A stretch of 64,000 nt of DNA from Hirudo medicinalis. Its lineage: Eukaryota; Annelida; Clitellata; Hirudinida; Hirudinidae. Location of the stretch: the NCBI GenBank assembly GCA_011800805.1, contig MPNW01000072.1:173471-237470 (forward strand), given 5' to 3'. A model generated the notes under the pieces. The model had not been told where the DNA came from. It searched no databases and saw nothing but the letters and a program-made list of their open reading frames with translations. This document shows, one piece after another, positions 35,001 to 47,700 of this stretch. Position numbers and translations under genes: made by a program. Position 1 is the first letter of the stretch. Each line of letters begins with the position of its first letter.

Positions 35001-38000
35001 TTGTTATTGCGATGTCATTTGTTTATGGCCACTTTCTTAGAGATAATTAAACTATAGAAAACCTTGTTGAAGAAACATGCTATTAAAAATTACTTCATTA
35101 ACAAGTGCTTTTCAAAGGAAGATATTTCTTCCCACCCAACCATTGCAGCTAATTAGTTGCTAATCTACGTAATCTTTGACGTGATCGTCATTATCTTTTG
35201 AAATGATAACATTTTATGTGTACAGTTTGGCATGGTGGAAACCTGCGTTGGTGGTCTGGCAGACGAATTTCCAAATTTGTTTGAGAAAAGAAAAGGAATG
35301 CTGACCGGATTCATCTGCCTTTTCCTCTTCCTTCTCGGAATACCTCTGACATCCAGGGTTCGATAGGAATTTGTCATTCAAATGAACTCCTGCTTAAGAA
35401 AATAATTAACTGATCATTTGATAAAATGTTGATGGCATGTGTGATGATATAAGGCCTTGTATCAGTGTTATCTTATTCATATTATTCGTTGGAAAGGATG
35501 TTTGTCAGATTTGTAGTTAACTCTCAAAACTCGTAACTATGACGATGTGGGATGATAGCCTCTATAGGATCGTTACATAAGCATGTAACATTATATAATC
35601 TGTAATGTTACATAACAGTTAATGTTGCACAACCGTTAAAATAAATAACTGGACGGAAATGCGAACAAGGTCCGATTGTCTTCTCCGTAGTCGTTTCAGC
35701 ATCAATCCAGTTTAACTTGAACGGATTGTTCCTTTTTAGCTTCTTTGGTTCTGCTTCTTTACGTTTGGATTAAACAAGAACTTCGCTAAGCCTCCATTGA
35801 CATTGGTTGAGGAAGCTGCATTTACGCAAACAAGTGGAGATAACTGTATGTTTATTATCGGTTGTGATGATGATAACACGTTGATAGTTTTAATTGAGTT
35901 TAATTTGGTTTTAATTCAGCTTCTTAAAAATGCTTTACGCTTACTTTGTGATTACTTCAAATATTGAGCTATTGAGATATTCCACACTCTCACTTGCGTA
36001 TGCGTATACGTCTGGAGAGAGGTTTTGATGTGGTTTTCGATGATGAAACAAGTGTCAACCAGTGCTAAAGATTATCCTTTCTCGAATGCTTAGGTGGGTC
36101 TCATATCGGGAAGATAGCGGGTGGATCACGTGACATGTGCTGCTGTGCTTCTTAGGTATTTGGAAAAATGTGTCATGTGACATGTCAGTAGACATGCCGA
36201 CTTGTTGTGTTGAAAAATTAAGCAACAGAGAAGAACGTGCTGACAAAATAATGTTGCCTTCTGAAGGGCAATGAAAAGGAGGTGAAGGAGATAAATGTCA
36301 TTTACATAATGACATGAATAATAATTTGTTATGACAGATACAACTTGCATTAGCATGATTATGAAAACATTAATTATTGGGAAGTTATTTTTAAAGTTTG
36401 TACTCAGACGAATGCGTTGAACTGGTGTGTGAAACAAACTTCTCGGTTTTCACGTGCATGTCTTACAGTGTGTTCACGGTTAATTGTAGTTTAGTGCCGC
36501 TGATCAATTACTCTGTCAATTTCTACTTCTTTTTGAACCAATTTACTTTCTTAAAATATTGAGTGTTTATTTAATCAATCCAACATGGCAAACTTTGGTG
36601 TCTTAATTTGCATTATTTTGGCCTAATGGAATACTTTTACAAAAGACATTTGCAGGCTGGAATGTACTTTTTTCAAATCATGGATTGGTATGTGGCCGCC
36701 TTCACGGCCTTAATCATTGCTTTCCTGGAATGCCTCATATTGGGACATATTTACGGTAAATGGATGTTTTTGATGATTCAATAATACGAAGCAACATCAA
36801 TAAATGCCTTAAACCGGTTATAAATTATCATTCAGTTATTTTCAGTTTTATGAAATTATTCAATTATAACTATAGAGAACTAGTGCAAGTTGTTATGGGC
36901 ATTATTATTACTTTTATTATTCATCACAATTATCCACTTTTATACCATCCCGTTCATGACCTGGACGGTCAATGACCTCGAGCAGCTGTTGGGCTAAGCT
37001 AGATAATAATAATAATAATAATAATTAATTTATAATGCGCCATTTGCATAGCGTCAGAGGCGCCTAGATAGCTAGAGATTATGAAATGTCTGTGCAGAAA
37101 TTGAATTCAATGTTTTATTTATTGACAAACCAGGAGTGTCGAAGTTGTACGATGATATTGAGACAATGCTCGGTAAGAGACCATCCATTTGGTGGAGGAT
37201 TTGCTGGTGCTACATCACCCCTGTCGTCATGCTCGTGAGAATTTCTTGTTACTTGTCTCGCACTTAGATGCGATCGATTTACAAAAGCCGATGATGGCGA
37301 TGATATTATCATCATCAACACGACAGAGAAAGTGCCAGCTATGTCCATCTATGGACGCCGAAGTTGGAAATATTTTCTCAAAGCGTCCACTTTAATTGTT
37401 GGAAGATTCCTAATAAGAGTCTCTCGCTATACGGACTATAATAGGATTGGCTACATACACATATACATACTCAATGTCGGCATTTGCCTGCTTATTTATT
37501 GAAAACAACTCGAAGCCAAGTTGTGCTAAAATATCAATTATTTGATCCTAACGCGGCAAATGGTAGTTTTTATTTTATTTTTTCAAAAAATATGATCGAA
37601 TTAAAAAATTAGTGAAACCTAGATTCTCTGCTTTCTTTTCCCTCACACCTTCTTGTTTCTTCATTTCCCTTTTGGCCTCCTCTTGGTAATTTGTAGCATG
37701 AGATGGTTTAATTCTGAATGGAAAGCTCGATGTCTCTGAATCTTAGAAGCCCTTCACCTGCAGTTGGATGCAACTCGTGCCCTTATGTCTCTCAGAGAAT
37801 TAGATCGATCAGCCAGTCAGACGTGTAGAGATTTGACGATGTTTTGCGTAACGAGTAACGATTACAATTCCACTTACAGGCGTTGTTTCTGTACAGCTGC
37901 ATCCAGATGACACCCCCAACGTACGGGGATTATGTTTATCCTTGGTGGGCGATTGTCTTTGGGTGGATGGTGGCCCTTTGCTCCATCATGCCCATCCCCT

Positions 38001-39706
38001 GTTACGCCATCTATCGACTCATGATTGAAGAGGAACCATTCATCGTAGTAAGTACTTTGTCATTGTTTTTATGATGATAATAATGATAAGTGTAAGAATA
38101 CTCTGAGTGCTGCTTAATTACTCGAAATTAAGCTTCCATTTTGATACCTGGGTTTTCGTGCTCTAATCTGAGCAGCTTTTGAGGTGAACTTAATGAAGGA
38201 ATGCTTTGGAATGACCTTGAACTTGATTAATTATTTCCCCATCGATTGACTTCTGTCGTTTACAATTACTTGTGGATGTTATGGTTGCATGTGAATTAAA
38301 TACAGCCAGTCATACAAATGTGGTTGGTTGGTTGGTTGGTAATTAATGTCCATTTCATCACTAGATGATTAGGACGGTGTGGTTTCAAGTAAGTCTTAGG
38401 GGCCGTAATGATAAGAGATGATGGTGATGATGGTGATGATGGTGATGATGGTAATTATTGTTTTTGTGGTTAATATTAGAACATCAATAAATTGAATTAG
38501 CTTCATTATTTATTATTATTTATTTATTGTTAATGATTATTTCTAGTTAATTATTTGTAATTATTTGCAAATAATTAATGATTGACATTTGTAAAGTGTT
38601 CCTATGTGTGGCACAAGAATATATGTAAGAATATTCGTAATTCCTGTACAACATCCTTAGTGGTCGTTCGCGCAGGCAGACTCCATTGTGTCTAGAAACG
38701 ACTTTTTGAGGTTCCGGCCGTGGCATCACGTACAGTGGAAGTGAAGAGTTTTAGTTCTTAATCGTCACTTGTTACCGACTAATTCTCTTCATCACGTCAT
38801 CTTCATGCTTTATTTTATTAACTCGTTTTGGATTTATTTCTAATTTTTAACATATTTAATTATATTTTTAAATATTTGCTTTAATTCATATTAAGTAATT
38901 AAGTCATCAGAATGATTAATTACAAGTAATTGGTTTAAAATAATTATTCAAGTTATTGTTTATTTTTCATTGTTCTGTTTAACCACGTTTTACACTGCGT
39001 TTGAGCTGTTGACGTCAGCTCCAGTAGAATGAATAACTTGCAACAAACTGTATGTCGTCCTGTAAAAACCACCTTCATGTGTAAAAAGCAAAAAGTAGGG
39101 CATAGAAATGAGTTCGTGATTTGTATTTATGTGCATTTATCCTATTTTTTGAGTGCCTTACATATTCGAACAGGATGTGAATACACTCTTTGATCGATCT
39201 ATCATTTATATAGCGCCCCTACCGAGGGCGCTCCCTGGTACAGGCTGGGTTGTGAACACGACACATTACGACTGTTATGAACATGCCGCACGCAGGAACG
39301 CAATCCAATCGGCCAACCTGCGCCCTTGATCATTTTAATTGCATGAGGTCATCAAAAACATTCTTTGATCATTTTCAACTCGATAGTCTCAGACTATCTG
39401 AGATTTTTGGTCAAAAAGACAAACTTTCAAATCCTTGAGATTTGAAAAATGCGGAACGATGTTTCTGGCAGTTTAATTGTGATAATATATTAGTTACATA
39501 TAATAATAATAATAATAACAATAATAATAATGGCGATGGTGATGATAATAATAATATTATTAATAATCATGGTAATTATTGCATTCAATGATGTGGTATT
39601 AATGATCGCTTATTGATTACAGCGGGTGAAAAATTTGCTTCGACCAACGAAGAGGGCGTTCATCAACAAGGAGGACTCCACAGCTGTCTTCCTCACTCAA
39701 TTATGA
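29099..39706 (+). CDS. SLC6-family (neurotransmitter:sodium symporter) transporter, atypical
   Basis: A plasma-membrane amino-acid or amine transporter of the LeuT fold. Thirteen exons join in frame to 614 aa: 29099-29309, 29561-29692, 31296-31455, 32500-32646, 32748-33015, 34429-34532, 34659-34783, 34864-34976, 35226-35357, 36656-36755, 37134-37234, 37880-38047 and 39623-39706. Family signatures are [16 protein letters not shown] (TM1), GAFLIPY (TM2), a large second loop with a Cys pair and four N-glycosylation sites (residues about 150-205), QIFYSLGP (TM6), GTSFYAGF (TM7) and LTLGLDS (TM8). The Na1-site Asn of TM1 is Ala57 and that of TM7 is Cys350. Chloride residues Tyr77, Gln314, Ser318 and Ser354 and Na2 residues Asp418 and Ser419 are kept. 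The substrate cannot be predicted. Introns hold SINE copies and a CA repeat (30473-30489). Confidence 0.93.
31800..31995 (+). repeat. Possible tRNA-derived SINE in SLC6 intron 3
   Basis: The sequence GTGTTCGAATCCTGG at about 31819-31833 closely matches a Pol III B box (GGTTCGANTCC). About 120 bases later the sequence TTATTTGATTAAAGTCCGTTGC, followed by an ACTAC...TTTGGACT segment, recurs with few changes in the first intron of the LEDGF-like gene (45055-45100). A promoter-like head and a shared tail at two loci suggest a SINE. A clear A box was not identified. Confidence 0.45.
32014..32150 (-). repeat. tRNA-derived SINE copy (GCGC-TATATAAA tail)
   Basis: Read on the minus strand, a B-box-like segment (GTTCGCAACCCAGC) is followed by a tail ending GGCGCTATATAAACT. 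The same order and similar sequence occur at about 39203-39330 and 43298-43505. The tail resembles the widespread Deu-like 3' end of marine SINEs. This copy sits in SLC6 intron 3 and is diverged. Confidence 0.6.
37022..37075 (-). repeat. Short GCGC/TATAAA repeat fragment
   Basis: TTTATAATGCGCCATTTGCATAG (first bases of the segment) followed by an AGAGGCGCCT palindrome half matches the tail part of the SINE family found at 32.0, 39.2 and 43.3 kb. Only the tail is present. It lies just upstream of SLC6 exon 11, after an AAT run (37003-37023). Confidence 0.4.
39203..39330 (-). repeat. tRNA-derived SINE copy, best preserved
   Basis: On the minus strand this reads a tRNA-like A-box region (GGCCGATTGGATTGCGTTCC), then a B-box-like GTGTTCACAACCCAGCCTG, then a tail of GAGCGCCCTCGGTAGGGGCG and CTATATAAATG. 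Length is about 130 bases. The head resembles a Leu/Ser-type tRNA (GCCGAGTGGTT), so the family is probably tRNA-derived and Pol III transcribed. The copy lies in the last SLC6 intron. Confidence 0.65.
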
Positions 39707-42700
39707 CGTCATCATTGCGTCATGAACCTGACTTTAACCACTCCGTTGAGTGCTTACTTTGGCACGATATGTTCTTGTAAGATTGATTTTAGGGTTCAAA
39801 TTTTCTCTTTAGGATTAAACGACCACGTGATTCGTTCAGTTATTTCATTCGAGACTTTTTCGAAACAACCCAGACGAGGATGACAACGACAGGTCCACTG
39901 CACTGGATCGCACACATTCTTGACCCGTTCAGTGAAATCTCAACGTTCAATAGCATCCTATTATGCTTCGTTTAACTGAATCATTCGATTTCGAATTGTT
40001 ACGACGTTCCTCATTTCAAGCCATGGTTCTTTATTTTTCATTCTTAACGAGAGTTTGTGCTTTTATTTATAGTAAGATTTTTACGGATTTGGCGGACCGT
40101 TTTTAAATATTTTAGGACTTAAAATTGCTTGTGAAAACTTAACGGGTTTAAATATGAGACTGTGTGTTCGAATTAAAAGACTCTTGATTGTTTGTGACGA
40201 GTTTCTGATGAACCGATTCAAGTCGAATGTTCGTAGTGTCCATTTGAGCAGAATGATGATTGAATTGTTAGCTTGAGTTGAAGAATCAATCAATAGCTGA
40301 TGATTCGAATGATTGATTGAGCGGGGTTGAAAATACCGTGGGAACGCGAGAATTGCGCACTTGAGTCGATTTCGGCCTCTTGAGGAAAATGCTTCGGGAG
40401 TGGCAACAAACCCGCGAGATGAAATGCATCCACAAAGTCGTTGAAGGGGAGGTTGCTGGTTGGACATCCACTTTCTGGAGCCACCTGAATTAATCGATCT
40501 CACCTGGTGATGATGGCACCGAACATTTTACGAGTTAATTGCACTTGCTAATTACGAGTTATTATTTAATAATCTATAAAAGCAGTTTATTAAATGGAAG
40601 GGGTCATGCTTAAGACTCAATTTATTCATGAAATTCCCTTGTTATTCACACATCCGGATGGATTCGTGGTTGAACGAACAAAAAAAAAGTCATAACAAAT
40701 GAAATCATTGAACATCTTGTACAACTTATCACATATTTAACCATCGAACATAAACATCTTCGTGCACAACTTATCACATTTTTTGATAGCGTCATGTTCG
40801 ATTGCAGATATCCTCCTTTCGGGAAATGATTAATTGCCTCTTGTCTTTAAATTGCCGTTAACGTAGAAAGACTCTAAATATAAATAGAAAAACAACTCAT
40901 AAAACAACACATCTGGCATCCAAATTTAAAAAAAAAACATAATTAACGGCAGGTTTAAACAATTTCAGTTTGGACAGGAACATATTTAACGGAAACCTAA
41001 CGTAACATTTGTTGAAACTATCTGAGTTTAATCAATGAAAACCCTTTTATTGAAGTGGTAGCAGACGGAATACGACACAATAAATGAAACTTACATGGCG
41101 CATAAAATGTCTGACTACATTCAAAGTAATTTACAACTGCTACGCAACCAATGATGTTTCTTTTTTATCAACTCTGAACAATTTGAAACAACATTTGAAA
41201 TATTTTGATTTTTTTTTAAATGTAATAAAATAGCTTAAAAAACTAATTTATGTAATATTTATCATCGTTATTTTTACAATTTTTACTTATATTCTTCCAG
41301 AGAACTTCAGGGCTAGTGGTTAAGTGAGTTTTATGACCATGCAGACATAATTTATCAACATTATAATATATATTAATATAATTATTGTGATTATTGTTAT
41401 TATTATTATTATTACTTTCGTTCAAAAATGAATTTAAAATATCGCTGCAAACTTTTTAGCAAATCGCCCGATACTCATTTCTCTGTAAAATGAGGATTAA
41501 ATTGCGTCAGTTTAAGAATAATTGGAGAAAGAAAAACAAAAGAAGATGAAAGAAAGAATGAAAAGTCGAAGTTGCAGATTTGTCCATGAAGGAGTTCCAG
41601 CGAATGTTTTTATGAATTGAGAGAAGGATTGGAAAGTGGTTATTTAGCCATTAATTCCTCGCGGCAATTAAAGGATTCAAACTAATTAATTATGCAAACG
41701 AACTAAGACTTTTCCGCCTCGTTTCATTTGAAAGCTCATTAAAATTCACGGATTCGTAAATTTGCGAAGAACGTGGATCCAGTTTCGATCCGCTTTAAAC
41801 CTTTATTCGAATCGACCCTTCGGAAGCGAGAGGCATATCATTGCTCATTACGCAAACATCATGCAATAATTAATCAGATGTGTCTAAATGCTTATCTAGC
41901 CGTGGAGCAATTCGCAAAGTTCATGAATAGCCCTGATGAGCACAGGATATCAATAAGGCGACATGCTTAAATCCGAAAACAAATGAGGCTCATTTGCCTA
42001 TCGATTGCATTTATCGAATGACATCTTTTGTGAAATAATCCATTCTCAAGTTCATGAATATTTCAATATTCTTCTCAATCAATTATTATTTAGTAACTAA
42101 TTATCACTTTATGAATGTCGCAAATTTATTACAAAGTAGAAATAATCATTCCAATTATTATTTATTAATGGAGTTGAACTTCGCTTTTAAAACAATTACC
42201 AACATCAGTAAAACATTACGTTTTTACATTTTTAGAACTTCTGAATACAATTCCATTTTTCTACAATGTCTGTGAAATTATTCTGGCGAAAAAAACATTT
42301 TATTTGGTGAATGAAGAAAGTTCAGAAATGAAACATTGTTTATGAAGCTGGTGAAATAAAGCCTTAATAAGGTTTATTCACTTTAAATATGAAATTTTGC
42401 TTCCCAAAGAAAAAAAAAACAAATCTAAAAGTTCTCTAAATAGCATCTTGCAGTTATAAAAATTATAGAAAGATGTCAAAAATACACGGATGCGAGTTTT
42501 TGTTATTGACTGAAATTAAGAACGTGTTTTCGAAAAGGCTTAGTGTTAAAGATCGTTTTTAGGAAAATACTACTTGTAAGATGATGTTTAAAAAAATGGA
42601 TATGCTCAAAGCAAAAGGTAAACAGAAAACAGATGTGAATTAAGCCAACCAAGACCTGATCGAAATTAGTCATATCGGCCAACAGAATTTACCTTTGATA

Positions 42701-44782
42701 GATTTAATGCACTTGTGTGATTATTCAATCAGATGAATGACAATGGTCCTGTTTTTCAAATTTTGAATGATGATGAAATGTTGTCATGTGTGAAAAAACT
42801 GAAGGCCTGTTGTGAACTTTGTGAAGAGAGGAGCGATGAAAGTCTTTTGAAAGACTTTCGCAACAGCGTTAAATACAACCAGATATGAGCGACAGAAAAA
42901 AAAACTATCTTAAAAAAATTGTCAGCTGAAATTGCTGACTAAAATTTCTTAATTGTTGAGAAAATACATGATTTACAACTTCAAAAATGAAATCGTCTCC
43001 TCAATCGATTTAAAACAAATGCGTCGAAACGTCACGTTAGAATCTGAGTGGAAATACAATTAATTATAAAGACAAATAACAAATATGTCTTTCGACAAGC
43101 TCGGGGATTCCACTGTTGCTGTTAACCTCTACAGTCCTGATACCAAGTTGTGTTGATCATCTTCTGCGTCTAGTTGTGCATTCTGAAAAGCAGGGTAACG
43201 TCTTCTTCTCATTAAGTTATGGAGGCAAACACAAGCCTCAACAATGAGCCTTGTAATGTCAGGAATTTGATGCGTAAGTATAAATATAAATGTAGTTCAT
43301 TTATATAGCGCCATATGCATAGAGGCATTGGCGCTTTTAAATATTTATATAGCGCTCCTTCCCAAGGGCGCTTGCGACAGTGCAGGCTAGGTTTTGAGCA
43401 CGACACATTACGACTGTTGCCATTACCGCCGTATGCAGGAACGTAAACCATTCGGCTACTACCTCTTGGCCAGAACGCCGAAAGTGCTAACCACTCGTCT
43501 GCCTCTAGATATCCTATAGTTGATGATCAATTCTTTTGTCATATTGCGGTGCAAGTGCGGCTTCATGAAATATGTTCGCAATCCAAAAGCCTCGTCAAAG
43601 GGAAGTACGGCCTATTTCTATTACCGTTCTGGCAGTGAATTGGCATCAGGAAAGCCATAAATGCTTTTAATTCTGATTCATTGTAGATTTGCGCATGTTA
43701 TATTACAAAAATGGTTCAAATTTCTCAAACTTAGCCCAGTAATTTACTTAATTCCCTTGCTAAACCCCTGCTAAAATTTTCCGTAGATGCACACTACCAA
43801 CAATGAGAATCCGTGCCTAATTTCAACAAAATAAACATGGTTCTCAACGTTAGATGTCTATTTTCAGCATAAAAGCAGTTATTATGCAGAATTATTCGGC
43901 TGGTTGTTTAAGCTGTATTTTCACAACCAGGATGATGGAGGCTTGCGACCGCAGGCTTTTGGATAGGTGTATTTATCGATATTTAGTAAGAGTTAGTAAG
44001 AGATTTCAAACTCCTCAATTTTTGTTAGTGCGATAATGGTAATGAGTCCGAATGTGATTATTGTGATTTATGTTCAAAAGGAACTTCCATGAAGAGAACA
44101 GTTTTCAAGGCGTTTTAAAAACGGTTAATAAACTTGTTTGGACCAATGTTGGGTTTTGAAAGGCGGTGTCCGTTCCAGATTTGCGGGCCAACAAAGTCGA
44201 TAGAGACCTACCATCCATCTAGGGATTTGCGCCAAAAATTGTCATCTCCCCAACTGGTTACAGACCACCGAAGTCATTGGATGACCTTTTTATTTGCTTT
44301 TCCAAGACCAAATTGAACTAACTTGGTTATTTGGTCACTTTACATTTCCCCAGTGGGGTGCAGATGTTGGGGTGCTCCAAATTTTTCTGTAGGGAGGTGA
44401 TGGATAATTCGACAATGACGAGGGAGACTCTGGCTCTAATAATGTTATAACTACATTATATAACTACACTACTAGGTCTTAGGTTTATTATGTTACAATC
44501 AAATTAAAATAAAATCAAATTAAATAAAACTTAAAAAGTAACTGCAAAAATTATTGCTTAAATTCATTTATATTTAAAACATTGCAATAGGTAATGTAAT
44601 AGATGTCTTTGTTATTCTGAACGATATTAGAATATTAGTGGATGCGAACAGCTTTGTGTGCGTCGTCGACGAAATATTATAGCTTTGGTTGATTCGTCGT
44701 TTGATTTATTGCAATTGGTGAATGTTGTTTTAACATTTTTGAAAACTTGTGAAAACGTTGGAGTACTGTCAAATCACCAAAC
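39707..44782. other. Intergenic, no firm gene
   Basis: About 5 kb between the SLC6 stop codon and the LEDGF-like start codon. Contents: the SLC6 3' UTR; a short, less AT-rich patch at 40290-40530 with overlapping minus-strand frames (see findings); an island at 41640-41990 with homeodomain-type TAATTA cores; a possible transposase tail on the plus strand at 42720-42885; and a SINE copy at 43298-43505. Promoter elements of the LEDGF-like gene should lie just upstream of 44783 but none was resolved. Confidence 0.6.
43298..43505 (-). repeat. tRNA-derived SINE copy with doubled tail
   Basis: Minus-strand order: TGGTTAGCACTTTCGGCGTT, then GTAGCCGAATGGTTTACGTT (tRNA A-box-like), then GTGCTCAAAACCTAGCCTGC (B-box-like), then a tail with AAGCGCCCTTGGGAAGGAGC and a GCTATATAAATA end. 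A second GGCGCTATATAAATGAA tail lies outside it at 43298-43315, so either the tail is duplicated or one copy inserted into another. All recognised members of this family in the window lie in the same orientation. Confidence 0.6.
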
Positions 44783-47700
44783 ATGCAAACTGAGTACCAA
44801 CCTGGAGATTTAATTTTTGCCAAAGTCAGAGGCCATCCTCATTGGCCTGCGAGGGTACGTTTATTAATATTTATAATCTTCGTTGACATTTTGGCTCTTT
44901 TGGCAGGTTGTTATTAAGTTTTATTTGGTAAACATTTTCATAATCAATAATGTTGGTTTAGCATATTACACAATGCTAAATGTTTCAGAGAAACACCCAG
45001 AATTGCTTTTTGCTAAGACTTAAGTTCAAAACATATTTCATCTAATAATAAGCCTTATTTATTTGGTTAAAGTCTGTTGCATGACTAAGACAGTTTGGAC
45101 TCAACAATAAGCCATTGAGATGTTCTATTATAAAAAGAAAGTCATTGCCAATAACACCAAATAAAGCCATCAACTTTCAGTTAAAATCCTTGCACAGCTC
45201 TGAAATTATAAATTACATTACATATTATGTTGCTAGATATCATGGCTGTAGATTCCAACTGCATTTAAAACATAAACAATGGCATGGCATAAATAGCAAC
45301 AATGTATGAAACTACTTTTATTATTTCAATTTAGCAAGAACTTTAACACTCTGTAACTTTGGAATGCATTAAGATAGAATCATAATTCCTTTTTTGTTAG
45401 AAAGGTCTTACTTAAGAAAATAATGTGCTTGTATAAAAAGAAGCAGGTCTAATAAAAATGAATTTTGGGCTAGTAGATAAGGCTTTAGTAGCCTAAAAAA
45501 TAAAATTCTTTAATGTCTATGAATATATTTAAAATCTACAAAATTCCCTTTCTAAAAATACACGTTTCACTAATGTGTCTCCAGCGCAAATACCCGAAAT
45601 TTAATTTTGAAGAAAGCCCAACTTCTTGTTTGCATTTGAGACCATAGATGTAAAAATGCTTTTCTTTTCTTTCAAACATATAAATTTATTTTAATTAATA
45701 AGAATGTACGTTAAAATTATTGCATTAGAGTAACTGGAACTTTTCTTGAGCTTATATTTGTTAAACGACATCATAATATTGCATGCAAAAGAAGCACATA
45801 AATGACATGTCATCCCATTGCTTCCTTTTTTCTGTATGTTGGTGCATTGTATTTGGGCCCATATATTGCACACCTCACATTGTACCCGTCGGTGACTGAA
45901 CTCATTCTCTGTCGACCCACAACACAGGTATTAGCCATATTGTCTGAGAGACAAAGAATTTCTCTTGCATAAAAGCTTTTAGCATTTCATCAGGTTCTAT
46001 TCCATCAGTTGGATAAGCACAATCTTCGTCCATAACTCAAACTGTAAAGGCAACATAAATGCCATAGTTATGGCTATCTCCTTGTACACCTGTCCATGGC
46101 TCTCTTTTCATTGTGAAATTCATCCTTTTATTATTTTTGGAGCTTTCACAAATTGCATTAAAAAGGATAATCTCTAAGCTGTGACTCTCTCCTGGCATTG
46201 GGTCATAAAAAGCACTTCTGTTTTATCATTTATAACTATGAAGCAAACAAAATGAATGGCTCTACTATTGTAGGGTATGAGGATGTATTTGGAACTAAAA
46301 CTATAATTTAGCCAATCATCATCTGAAACCTCAGTCCCATTTAGTGCCGATGTTGCTAAGGCGTGTTATGTAAGTCGATCTTTGGAGGGGTTGCAAATGT
46401 CAACAAGAAAGTCGAGAAGTGTGCTTGTCAGCCAACTCTTGGCAAGCAGATTATGGAAATCTTCTTGACACAATCTCTCCATCTTTCTTTAGCCACAACG
46501 GTGACGGATTTCCCAAGTACGTCAAAATAACGTGGATCTTTCGGCAAACAATTCCGCCAAGTTTCAACAATGAAATTTTTAGGTTCATCGTCGCATGTTC
46601 ATGGCCGCATTTTCAGGTACGAGTAGGTATTACTTGTGAGATAAATAGCCAGCTTGTTTTTTGCTCCTGTCCCACATGACCCTTTGTACGTTTCCCTCAC
46701 CCTGTTGCACCTTTTTTTTGGTAAAACATCCTGAGAGTTCAAGTTTATCCACCATCAAGTATATCGTGCTTTATGTGGTGGAAATTGTTCTCAACAATCG
46801 CATTGGAGAACCTTTTCTTCTCAGGACTCATGAATGATGATCAGGGGGGCAATATTGTTACTTCAGGAGGAAGTTATTGCACCATTTCAAGTTACAAGTT
46901 AGCTGGATAATGTTGTTGCCGAGATGTTTGCTTCTTTGAGTCGTATCATTAAATCATTATATTTTTTAAAAATATCTACTGCTCTCATAGAAAGTGCTTG
47001 CCTCTTCCTAGTCCTTCTCAATTGAAAGCTCATCCATCATTGTTTCTTGAGGGACACTTCTGAGCATAATAAAAATTGTAAGCAGATCCGGAGTCCAATA
47101 TTTCGAAGCGATGATGTTGAGGCATGCTTGGACTACCCATCCTCTTCAGCATAAGTTGTCACATTGACAATTCTTGCAGTAACGGTTGTATTAAAACTTC
47201 TCTGTCGTCGTTTCGTCGATATCAATTTTATGTCACGCAATGCCATTTTCATAAAGTGCGACACAAAATGAATACATAATCAGCTTGCTAGGTCGTCAAA
47301 TTGTTTCAAATTTTGAATGTCCAATTGATATACTTAATCAAGGACATTCCACTGAAAACTTGTGCCAAAGATTTCATAGAGGCCAAGCAGTAAACCGTCA
47401 CAATCGCAGAAAAAATAGGCCAACATTTTGTATGTTTCTGGAACTGGGTTTCAAGGAACTATCTTATTTTCATATGATACGACTCCACTGTATAGATAAA
47501 TCCTCTTTTCGATACCCCGCAGGTTTTCGAACTACTGATCCAGTTGAATCAAAGTATAACATTGGGCAATGGCCATCTTTTGCTCCAATTCCCAAAACAA
47601 TGTTAATCTGTGTGTAATAGAAATAAAGTACCTGAAAAGGATTTGCAGAAAATTGAATGAATCGTTGTCTTGTCTTTCATTTCCTTTTGGCTTCTGCATC

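Noticed and set aside
44134..44316. 60-codon plus-strand frame upstream of the LEDGF-like gene
   Set aside because: No homology recognised, no splice support, and composition is not distinct from intergenic sequence.
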